Made by a program: the position numbers and the translations under genes. Shown here piece by piece: positions 43,009-50,655 of a stretch of DNA of 64,000 nt. A model generated the notes under the pieces. That model had not been told where the DNA came from and did no database searches. It was given only the letters and a program-made list of their open reading frames with translations. Positions within the stretch are counted from its first letter, which is position 1. Every line of letters starts with the position of its first letter. Origin of the DNA: Acidobacteriota bacterium (GTDB lineage: Bacteria > Acidobacteriota > Terriglobia > UBA7540); assembly GCA_021838785.1 (NCBI GenBank), contig JAKCCV010000009.1, positions 1-64,000 of the forward strand. The letters are read 5' to 3'.

Positions 43009-44094
43009 ATGGATCAGGTTCGAGTGGGAATTATCGGCTCAGCGTTCTCCTCCAATCTTCACGCCGAGGCCCTGCAGGAGGTGCCCGAAGCACGCGTCGT
43101 CGCCGTCTGCTCGTCCCACCGCGCTCACGCGGAGGCCTTCGCGAGCCGATGGAAGATTCCTCGCGTCTTCACCGATGTCCGCGAGCTGCTCGATTCAAAG
43201 GAAGTGGATGCCGTGGTCGTCGGTGTTCCCAACGATTTGCATCGCGCCGTGGTGGTGGCGGCGGCGGAAGCCGGCAAGCACGTGATTATTGAAAAGCCGC
43301 TGGCTCACACGCTGGCCGATGCCGATGCCATGGTGGACGCCGCCCGCAAGCATCACACTCAGTTGTTATATGCCGAGACCATTGTCTTTTCGCCCAAATA
43401 CGTTCGCGCCAAAACCTTGGTCGAGGAAGGCGCCATTGGCAAGCTCTACATGGTGAAGCAAGGGGAAAAGCATTCCGGCCCGCACTCCGACTGGTTCTAC
43501 GATGTTCGCCGTTCGGGCGGTGGCGCGCTCATGGACATGGGATGTCACGGCATCGAGTGGGCGCGTTGGATGTACGGCAAGCCCCAACCGAAAAGCGTCT
43601 ATGCCCATTGCCAGCGTGTTGTGCACACGCAGCGGACTCAAGGCGAGGATAATTCCGTGGTCATCCTCGAATGGGAGGGAGGCGGCATTGCCGTCATTGA
43701 AGACAGTTGGGCCAAGCACGGTGGCATGGACGATCGCATTGAGCTTTACGGCACGGGCGGCGTGGTCCTGTGCGATCTGCTCCACGGCAGCTCCATGGAA
43801 ACTTACAGCACCGAGGGTTACGGCTATGCCGTCGAGAAGGCGGGTGAAACCAAAGGGTGGACCTTCACCGTCTTCGAGGAAGCTCACCTTTATGGCTTCC
43901 CGCACGAAATGCGCCACTTCATCCGCTGCATTCTCAATAAGGAGAAACCCATCGAAACCGGCGACGACGGCCGCGCTACGCTCGAAATCATTTACGCCGC
44001 TTACGAATCGGCCGCTAGCGGGCGCAAGATCACTTGGCCGTACAAACCCGCCCACCCTGACCAAATTCCCATCGCACCTTGGCTCAACCGCTAA
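43009..44094 (+). CDS. Gfo/Idh/MocA family oxidoreductase
   Basis: About 361 residues from ATG 43009 (GGGGGGA upstream; the upstream frame to 42934 is not supported). N-terminal Rossmann fold: VRVGIIGSAFSSNLHAEAL, then VVGVPNDLHRAVVVAAAEAGKHVIIEKPLAHTLADADAM with the EKP motif. The C-terminal domain has VRRSGGGALMDMGCHGIEWARWMYG, the family's Asp/His region. It would oxidise or reduce a sugar or cyclitol with NAD(P). No signal peptide, so cytoplasmic. A 100-nt gap separates it from the cytochrome; a shared pathway is possible but unproved. Confidence 0.9.
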   Translation: MDQVRVGIIGSAFSSNLHAEALQEVPEARVVAVCSSHRAHAEAFASRWKIPRVFTDVRELLDSKEVDAVVVGVPNDLHRAVVVAAAEAGKHVIIEKPLAHTLADADAMVDAARKHHTQLLYAETIVFSPKYVRAKTLVEEGAIGKLYMVKQGEKHSGPHSDWFYDVRRSGGGALMDMGCHGIEWARWMYGKPQPKSVYAHCQRVVHTQRTQGEDNSVVILEWEGGGIAVIEDSWAKHGGMDDRIELYGTGGVVLCDLLHGSSMETYSTEGYGYAVEKAGETKGWTFTVFEEAHLYGFPHEMRHFIRCILNKEKPIETGDDGRATLEIIYAAYESAASGRKITWPYKPAHPDQIPIAPWLNR

Positions 44095-44418
44095 TCGTAA
44101 CCTCGCGCGCTCGGGCCAAGAGGAGTGTTGAACCAACTGCGACCTTTTTCCCGCCGCCTTCAGCCTCACCCTTGAGGCGAAAAAAGGGGCCAATCAGGCA
44201 GGCCGCCAATGCCCGGCTCGGCGCGCCGCTATGCGATAGGGAAACAGGCAGCGCGAATCCCACGTCAACCACCGCAAAGGGAGCCAAACCCACGGCTACC
44301 TTTCCGCTACGCGGCTACTGCACGGTCAGCGTGAGCGTGGTGGAGTGCGTGAGATTCCCGGACGTGCCCGTCACCCTCAAGGTATAAGTCCACGCCGGCG
44401 TGCCGGGCGAGGGCGGCG
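44095..44418. other. Intergenic region containing a decayed Ig-like domain
   Basis: No complete gene. The part next to the GH31 stop holds a remnant Ig-like C-terminus on the minus strand (44315-44417); the remainder (44095-44300) has no coding signal I can support. Confidence 0.5.
44315..44417 (-). pseudogene. Remnant Ig-like beta-sandwich C-terminus downstream of the GH31 gene
   Basis: In a frame shifted relative to the GH31 gene, directly beyond its stop, the minus strand reads APPSPGTPAWTYTLRVTGT, then SGNLTHSTTLTLTVQ and TAG at 44317-44315. Such TPAGTYTLTVTGTSG-type endings belong to Ig-like domains of acidobacterial secreted proteins. It has no start; it could be the lost C-terminal domain of the GH31 enzyme or the tail of a deleted gene. 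Confidence 0.5.
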
Positions 44419-46752
44419 CTAGCGAGTGACGGTGACGGGTTTTCCGGAATACTGCACGATCTTATCGGGTTGCGCGGTGGGCGCGACGCCCACGCCATGG
44501 CCCGGGGCGACAAAGACCACGTCAAAGGTGCGGGTCGGCAACATGCCCGGAAACTTGCCGTGGCGCGCGCCGATGGTCAAGGTTTGGCGAGCGTTGTCCC
44601 AATGAAAGGGGATGGTGGCGTAAACGCCTTTTTCGTAATCGTAATTGTCGCCCTCGTCCTCATAGAGGGTGAAGCGGCCGTCCGCGCCGGGATAAACGCG
44701 CAGCTCGATGGGATTGGCGGGTTTTTGGCCCGCGTACTGAATCTCCGGCCCGAGCGGAAGCACGGAGCCGGCGCGCACGTAAAGCGGAATGCGGCTCAGC
44801 GGCGCGGAGGCGGTGATGCGGCGGCCGCCCGGCTCGGAGGCTCCGGTCCAAAAATCGTACCATTCGGTTCGCGGCAGGTAGAGGCGGCGCGAGGTAGCTC
44901 CGGGCCTGGTGACCGGATTCACCAGCAGATCGGGCCCGTACATAAATTGATTCCCGATATTCATCGCCTGGCGATCATCGCGGAAATCCATGACGAGGGG
45001 GCGCATGGGCGTGTAAGCGTCGTGGGTGGTCATCCAGGCGAGGGAATAGATGTAGGGCAAAAGGCGGTAACGGAGGCGATCAAACTTGACCAGAATCTTT
45101 TGCGCCCTCGCGCCGTACGACCACAATTCATTGTGATTGGTGGTGCGGGTGCCGTGAGTGCGGAAAATCGGACAGAAAGCGCCGTACTCGAACCAGCGGA
45201 CGAAAAGTTCGCGGTAGCGCGAATCATTGGGATTGCCGATAAAGAAGCCGCCGATGTCCGTGGTCCAGTAGGGCATGCCGGAAAGCGCGTAGTTGAGGCC
45301 GGCTGGGATTTGGCGCTTGAAGCTGAGCCAGTCCGAAAGAACATCACCCGACCACACCGCGGCAGCGTAGCGTTGACTGCCTGCGAACGCCGACCGCGAG
45401 AGAATGAACACGCGCTTGTTGCGGGTCGCTCGGCGCTGCCCTTCGTAAACCCCCTTGGCGTGAAACAGCGGATAGAGATTGGCGTAGCGCGCTCCGTTGC
45501 CGATGTAAATCCGGTGGCTCAGCAGGATGTTGCGCTCGCGGCCTTCGGTTTCCGGCTCGTCGGTGTCCAGCCACCAGGCATCCACGCCGATGGAGAGCAG
45601 AGATTTATCCAGCAGGCTCCAATAAGTGGCGCGCGCCGCGGGGTTGGTGGCGTCATAGAGCGCCATGCCGACAGGGTGGAAGGAGGGAGCAATCGTCTTG
45701 GCGATGAACCAACCATGCCGCTCAAAGTAGCGGTAGTTTGCCGTGCCGGGCTCGAAGAAAGGCCAAACAGAAATCATCAGGTGGAAATGTAGGCGGTGAA
45801 GCTCCTGCACCATGGCCTTGGGGTGAGGATAATTCCGGTTAAACTTGAATTCGCCCATTTTCGTCCACCAGAACCAGTCTTGGACGAGGTTGTCAACCGG
45901 GATGCCAAGGGCGCGGTAGCGATGAGCGATACTCAGCAACTCGGCTTGCGACTGGTAACGATTTTTTGATTGCCAAAAGCCGTAAGCCCACTCGCCGTAG
46001 AGAGGCGGCGTGCCGGTGAGCTCGCGGTAGTCGGCGATGAGGCGGTCAAAGCTGGGGCCGTAAAAGAAATAGTAATCCACGGTGCGCGCCACTTCGGAAA
46101 TGATGTAGAGGGAGTGCACAAAGCGGTTGTCAAAGCGGGTGCGCGAGGCATTGTCCCAAAAGACGCCGTAACCCAGGCTCGAAAGCAGGAGCGGCACGGC
46201 GATCTCCGTGTTCTGCTGGGCCAACTCAACCTGCTCGCCGCGATAGTTCCAAACGCCCGCTTGGTGCTGGCCCAGCCCGTAAAGCCCTTGCCGCGACCCG
46301 TACATGGCGATGTCATCCTCGGCGCGATACACCCGTTCGCCGTTGACGGTCGTCGGCGTGAGAAATCTCGAAGCATCGTCATAAAGTTTTTTCCCCGTCG
46401 AGTTAAAGAAATTGATGGCGCCGCTGGCGCGAGTGACGGCCACCGTGAGGCGAGCGGTCTTGAGCGTAACGTGCTTGGCCCCCGATGTGAACGTCCACGG
46501 GACCCTGGGCCATTGAGTCTTGATGACAACATAATGCGGGCGCTTGGGAAATTCTGAAGTCGGCGAATAGGTCACACGAATCATAGATTCCGAACAAACG
46601 AGAAGGCGGAGGGTTCCGCGCTGCATCGTCAGAAGCAGTCCGGCCGATTGTTTTTCAACACCTTCCACCGGATTCAACGGTTCCCATTGGGCGAGCGCGC
46701 GGGTCGCCGAAAACAAAATCAGAGCCATCATGACAACGCCTTGTCGTCTCAT
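44419..46752 (-). CDS. Glycoside hydrolase family 31 (alpha-xylosidase/alpha-glucosidase-like), secreted
   Basis: About 777 residues with a signal peptide (MRRQGVVMMALILFSATRAL). The N-terminal beta-sandwich (to about 270) precedes the (beta/alpha)8 barrel: DWFWWTKMGEFKFN, the nucleophile region WWLDTDEPETEG, and the acid/base region LSRSAFAGSQRYAAAVWSGD. C-terminal beta domains end at VTVTR. GH31 enzymes hydrolyse alpha-linked glucose or xylose. The start is ATG 46752, with GGGAGG eight nucleotides upstream; the longer frame to 46971 has no support. Divergent from the symporter gene, suggesting uptake of the released sugar. Confidence 0.93.
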   Translation of the reverse strand: MRRQGVVMMALILFSATRALAQWEPLNPVEGVEKQSAGLLLTMQRGTLRLLVCSESMIRVTYSPTSEFPKRPHYVVIKTQWPRVPWTFTSGAKHVTLKTARLTVAVTRASGAINFFNSTGKKLYDDASRFLTPTTVNGERVYRAEDDIAMYGSRQGLYGLGQHQAGVWNYRGEQVELAQQNTEIAVPLLLSSLGYGVFWDNASRTRFDNRFVHSLYIISEVARTVDYYFFYGPSFDRLIADYRELTGTPPLYGEWAYGFWQSKNRYQSQAELLSIAHRYRALGIPVDNLVQDWFWWTKMGEFKFNRNYPHPKAMVQELHRLHFHLMISVWPFFEPGTANYRYFERHGWFIAKTIAPSFHPVGMALYDATNPAARATYWSLLDKSLLSIGVDAWWLDTDEPETEGRERNILLSHRIYIGNGARYANLYPLFHAKGVYEGQRRATRNKRVFILSRSAFAGSQRYAAAVWSGDVLSDWLSFKRQIPAGLNYALSGMPYWTTDIGGFFIGNPNDSRYRELFVRWFEYGAFCPIFRTHGTRTTNHNELWSYGARAQKILVKFDRLRYRLLPYIYSLAWMTTHDAYTPMRPLVMDFRDDRQAMNIGNQFMYGPDLLVNPVTRPGATSRRLYLPRTEWYDFWTGASEPGGRRITASAPLSRIPLYVRAGSVLPLGPEIQYAGQKPANPIELRVYPGADGRFTLYEDEGDNYDYEKGVYATIPFHWDNARQTLTIGARHGKFPGMLPTRTFDVVFVAPGHGVGVAPTAQPDKIVQYSGKPVTVTR

Positions 46753-47029
46753 GCAGAGGTCCTCCCGGTTTGTTTTTCCCGGCGCAAAGTCTGGCACGTT
46801 TCGCGGAGGCGTGCAAGCGATGGTTGACCTTGGCGACCCGACCCGCTCATCTTTCGGCGCACGGATTTGCCCAAGCGTATTGGTCCATTCATGCGCTGCC
46901 GTCGTTGCCGGCCGCTCCGCTTGTAGCCGCATTTGGATCTGAATTACTCCTAACAGCGGGCATCGTGTCATTGTGAAACGTCAATGTGCTTCGCCGGCAA
47001 TGAGTCCTTCTCCGTCGCGGTTCGGCTGC
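46753..47029. other. Divergent intergenic region between GH31 and the symporter
   Basis: About 280 nt without a gene I can support; it holds the symporter promoter at its right end and presumably the GH31 promoter, for which no good match is visible. Small frames here are shadows. Confidence 0.4.
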
Positions 47030-47058
47030 TTGACACTCCCGGAGGCGTTCGCTACACT
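47030..47058 (+). promoter_or_regulatory. Promoter of the sodium:solute symporter gene
   Basis: TTGACA (47030-47035), 17 nt, TACACT (47053-47058): one of the best sigma-70-type promoters in the window; the start codon is 32 nt downstream. Confidence 0.75.
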
Positions 47059-47090
47059 GCGGCACCGCCGATGGGCACTGAGGAAATTCA

Positions 47091-48572
47091 TTGGGAATTA
47101 GCTGGCTCGACCTCGTGGTGGTGATTGCGTACCTGGGAGGCGTCACCGCGCTGGGGGCGAGGTTCGGTAAGCGCCAGCGGAATCTCCATGATTACTTCCT
47201 GGGAGGCCGTCGGCTTCCCTGGTGGGCCATCGCCCTTTCCATCGTTTCTGCTGAGACCAGCATCCTGACCATCATCAGCACGCCGGGCATTGCCTACTCC
47301 ACGAACATGGCCTTTTTGCAACTTGTGTTCGGCTATTTGGTGGCGCGGGTGGTGGTCAGCTTTATTTTAATACCCAAGTACTTCGCGGGAGAGCTTTATA
47401 CGGCCTACCAGTTAATCGAGCGGCGTTTCGGCCGCACGCTCAAAGTGTTTACGGCGGGACTATTTCTATTGACACGGGCGCTGGCGGAAGGGGTGCGGGT
47501 TTTTGCCCTCTCGATTGTGATTGAAATCCTTTTCAAGACGGGCGTGTTTCCGGCTGTGCTCCTCATCACGGTGCTGACGGTTTTCTATACCTTTGAAGGC
47601 GGGTTGACGGGGGTCATCTGGACGGACGTCGCGCAATTGAGTATTTACCTCTGCGGAACCATTTTTGCGCTCGGCCTCGCCGTTCATGCGATCCCCGGCG
47701 GCTGGGCGGAAGTAATTCATTTGGCGCGCATCTCCGGTCACAAATTCCGGGTCTTCGATTTCCACTTCAACTGGCATCAGCCGTATCTGTTTTGGTCGGG
47801 GCTGATTGGCGGAACGTTCCTGACCAGCGCCAGCGACGGCACGGACCAACTGATTGTGCAACGACTGCTGGCGGCGCGGAACCGGCGTCAAAGCCAAGCG
47901 GCGCTGTTGTCCAGTGGGATCATCATTCTGTTTCAATTCGCCCTCTTTCTGTGCGTGGGAGTGGTCCTTTTCGCCTACTACCACTTCTTTCCGCCGGCGC
48001 ATCCCTTCAGCCGCGCGGACAAAATCTTTCCGACGTTTGTGATGACCGAGCTTCCAAAGGGTCTTTCCGGCTTGCTGATTGCGGCCATCATTGCCTCCGC
48101 CATGGCCAACCTGAGTGCAGCCTTCAATTCGCTCGCGTCAAGCTCGATGGTGGATTTTTACAAGCCCTTCGTCCGGCCCAACGCGGATGAAAAACATTAC
48201 CTGCGAGTCTCACGGGGCATGACGCTGGCATGGGGAGCGATTTTGCTGGGAATTGCGCTGGTCTCCCAATATCTTCATGAAAGCGTGCTCGAACTGGCGT
48301 TGACGATTGCCTCCATACCTTACGGAAGCTTGCTCGGGATCTTTATGCTCGGAGCGCTCACCCGGCGAGCGACCAGCCGAGGCACGCTGATCGGTGCCGT
48401 GGCCGGGTTGACGACGCTGATGGCCGTGGTTCTTGCGGACGCCCTCGGTCTCGTCAACATCGCCTGGACGTGGTACGTTGTGATTGGGACCCTCGTGACA
48501 TTTGTGGTAGGATGGCTGGCGAGCGCGGTCGCGCCGCAAGTTGCCATTCCGCCCGTAACCCCAGGTTGCTGA
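47091..48572 (+). CDS. Sodium:solute symporter (SSS family)
   Basis: The 493-residue protein has about 13 hydrophobic helices and the SSS pattern: YFLGGRRLPWWAIALSIVSAETS (N-terminal sodium-site region), GGLTGVIWTDVAQ, TSASDGTDQLIVQRLLAAR, and SALSAAFNSLASSS-like helix AMANLSAAFNSLASSSMVDFYKPF. Members import sugars, amino acids or similar solutes with Na+. Start codon TTG at 47091 has TGAGGAAA upstream. Divergent GH31 suggests a sugar as substrate (inference). Confidence 0.92.
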   Translation: MGISWLDLVVVIAYLGGVTALGARFGKRQRNLHDYFLGGRRLPWWAIALSIVSAETSILTIISTPGIAYSTNMAFLQLVFGYLVARVVVSFILIPKYFAGELYTAYQLIERRFGRTLKVFTAGLFLLTRALAEGVRVFALSIVIEILFKTGVFPAVLLITVLTVFYTFEGGLTGVIWTDVAQLSIYLCGTIFALGLAVHAIPGGWAEVIHLARISGHKFRVFDFHFNWHQPYLFWSGLIGGTFLTSASDGTDQLIVQRLLAARNRRQSQAALLSSGIIILFQFALFLCVGVVLFAYYHFFPPAHPFSRADKIFPTFVMTELPKGLSGLLIAAIIASAMANLSAAFNSLASSSMVDFYKPFVRPNADEKHYLRVSRGMTLAWGAILLGIALVSQYLHESVLELALTIASIPYGSLLGIFMLGALTRRATSRGTLIGAVAGLTTLMAVVLADALGLVNIAWTWYVVIGTLVTFVVGWLASAVAPQVAIPPVTPGC

Positions 48573-48602
48573 GTTCGAGGGAAGGGTGAGCTGAGTTTCG
48601 AG

Positions 48603-49184
48603 ATGCGCGGAGCGTTGTCATCCCTGGCGCTATTGGCGGCGGTCGCGGTTGCCATGACCGTCGGATACTGGGGGAAGCACGTCCGTCCGTCTTCACCCCG
48701 AGAAGCCGCCGCTCCGGCCGCGCCGCCAGCGTCGAACGGCATCCAAGGGCCGTACTTTTCCGACCGCGACCGCATCGCAGCTCCGATTCTCACGGCCTTG
48801 GACCAGACAACGCAATCCCTGGATATTGCGATGTATAGCATGACCGACCGCCGGATAGAGGCGGCCATCGTCGCCGCCGCGCGGCGCGGCGTGCGAGTGC
48901 GCATGGTGGCCGACGCAGGCCAGGCCTACGAGCAGCACTCGGAGATACCGTACCTCCGCTCGGCGGGAATTGAGGTGCGGCTGAGCGGCGGCTACCGCGG
49001 GCAGCATTCGATTATGCACGACAAATTCGCGGTGTTTGACGACCGACTCGTAGAAACAGGAAGCTTCAACTGGACCATCAGCGGTGAAGACTATAACTAT
49101 GAAAACGCGATCTTTTTGGCCGACCCCACCGTCGTGGTCCGCTACGAACATGAATTCAATCGAATTTGGTCGCGGGCGCAATGA
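48603..49184 (+). CDS. Single-HKD phospholipase D / nuclease family protein, exported or anchored
   Basis: The 193-residue product has an N-terminal hydrophobic segment (ALLAAVAVAMTVGYW), then a PLD domain with one HKD motif: HSIMHDKFAVFDDRLVETGSFNW (H-x-K-x4-D plus G-S-x-N). Single-HKD members such as Nuc work as dimers, on DNA or phosphodiesters. The N-terminal segment places it at the membrane or in the periplasm. It starts 30 nt after the symporter stop and may be cotranscribed, but a link is not evident. Confidence 0.88.
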   Translation: MRGALSSLALLAAVAVAMTVGYWGKHVRPSSPREAAAPAAPPASNGIQGPYFSDRDRIAAPILTALDQTTQSLDIAMYSMTDRRIEAAIVAAARRGVRVRMVADAGQAYEQHSEIPYLRSAGIEVRLSGGYRGQHSIMHDKFAVFDDRLVETGSFNWTISGEDYNYENAIFLADPTVVVRYEHEFNRIWSRAQ

Positions 49185-49389
49185 AGGTGCCTCAAGCGCC
49201 CCCTCAGCAAGCGTCGCATGGTTAGGGCGCTCGAAGGAAGGGAAGTCCTGGCCTGCTCGCCGAGCCATCGTTGCCTTTTCGGATCGGAATGGCCGGGCGC
49301 CAAATGACGACCGCGGATGCTAACATAACGCCTTGGGCGCAGAAAGGGCACGCCGCTTTGTAACGCGACTGTCAAAAGCTTTTCATACG

Positions 49390-50541
49390 ATGGTCCTTCC
49401 GCTAACCACGCTCACCGACGAAGAACGGCTGTTCCAAGCAGCGGCGCGGGAGTTTGCCGAAAAGGAAATTCGGCCCCATGTCTCCGCCATGGACCGCGAA
49501 GGGATTTTCCGCCGCGATTTAATCGGGAAATTCTTTGAACAGGGTTTTATGGGAATTGAAATCCCCGAAGCTTACGGCGGCAGTGGCGGCTCGTTTTTCA
49601 TGGCCATCACGGCGGTGGAGGAATTTTCCCGCGTGGACGCTTCTGCCGGCGTCGTGATTGATGTGCAGAACACGCTGGTCGCCAACGCTTTGTTGCGTTG
49701 GGGAAATGAGGCGCAGAAGAGAACGTTTCTTCCCCGCTTGGCGCGCGACACCGTCGGCGCCTATGCCCTTTCAGAAGCCGGCTCGGGCAGTGACGCTTTT
49801 GCGCTTCAAACCCAGGCCCGTGAGGATGGAAACGACTACGTGCTGAACGGCCGCAAACTCTGGATCACCAATGCCCAGGAAGCAGGCCTATTTATTATTT
49901 TTGCAACCGTTGACCGCGGCCTTGGTTACAAAGGAATTACAGCTTTTCTTGTGGATCGCGCCACGCCGGGCTTTACCGTTGGGAAGAAGGAAGACAAACT
50001 CGGCATCCGCGCGTCTTCGACCTGCGAGCTGATTCTCGACGGTTGCCGCGTGCCCCGCGACAACATCTTGGGAGAAATCGGAAAGGGTTACAAAGTGGCC
50101 ATCGAGACGCTCAACGAAGGCCGCATCGGGATCGCCGCGCAGATGACCGGCCTGGCGACCGGCGCGCTCGAACAGGCTCTTCGTTACGCGAAAGAGCGAA
50201 AGCAATTTGGGAAGCCCATTGCCGAGTTCCAAGCGATCCAGTTCCAACTGGCGCGGCTCGCGACCGACGTCGAGGCGGCGCGGCTGATGACCTATAACGC
50301 CGCGCGGCTGAAGGACGCGGGAAAGCCGTTTCTCAAGGAGGCGGCGATGGCCAAGTATTTCTGCTCCCAGGTCGCGGAGCGGGTGGCCTCTGAGTGCGTG
50401 GAAGTTTTTGGCGGTTATGGGTTCACCAAGGATTATCCGGCGGAAAAATACCTCCGCGACGCCAAAATCGGAAAGATTTACGAAGGCACGTCTTTTATGC
50501 AGCTTCAAACGATCGCCAAGCTTCTTCTCGGGTCATCGTGA
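49390..50541 (+). CDS. Acyl-CoA dehydrogenase
   Basis: The protein (about 383 residues) has the three-domain ACAD fold: N-terminal helices (LTDEERLFQAAAREFAEKEIRPHV), middle strand signature AYALSEAGSGSDAFALQT and LWITNAQEAGLFI, and C-terminal helices with ECVEVFGGYGFTKDYPAEKYLRDAKIGKIYEGTSFMQLQTIAKLL, where the catalytic Glu of short/branched-chain acyl-CoA dehydrogenases lies. FAD enzyme that introduces a 2,3-double bond in acyl-CoA. The upstream TTG frame (49333) adds unlikely sequence; ATG 49390 gives family length. No beta-oxidation partner lies adjacent. Confidence 0.94.
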   Translation: MVLPLTTLTDEERLFQAAAREFAEKEIRPHVSAMDREGIFRRDLIGKFFEQGFMGIEIPEAYGGSGGSFFMAITAVEEFSRVDASAGVVIDVQNTLVANALLRWGNEAQKRTFLPRLARDTVGAYALSEAGSGSDAFALQTQAREDGNDYVLNGRKLWITNAQEAGLFIIFATVDRGLGYKGITAFLVDRATPGFTVGKKEDKLGIRASSTCELILDGCRVPRDNILGEIGKGYKVAIETLNEGRIGIAAQMTGLATGALEQALRYAKERKQFGKPIAEFQAIQFQLARLATDVEAARLMTYNAARLKDAGKPFLKEAAMAKYFCSQVAERVASECVEVFGGYGFTKDYPAEKYLRDAKIGKIYEGTSFMQLQTIAKLLLGSS

Positions 50542-50655
50542 CGGAAATTTCCGGGCCGTCGGTGTGTCGCGCGGGCGGTCACCGATTGCCCTTGGCCGTC
50601 TGTCCTCGCCACCCCCAAGCAAACCACGCCTTTTCGTATTGTCGAGATGGCCATG

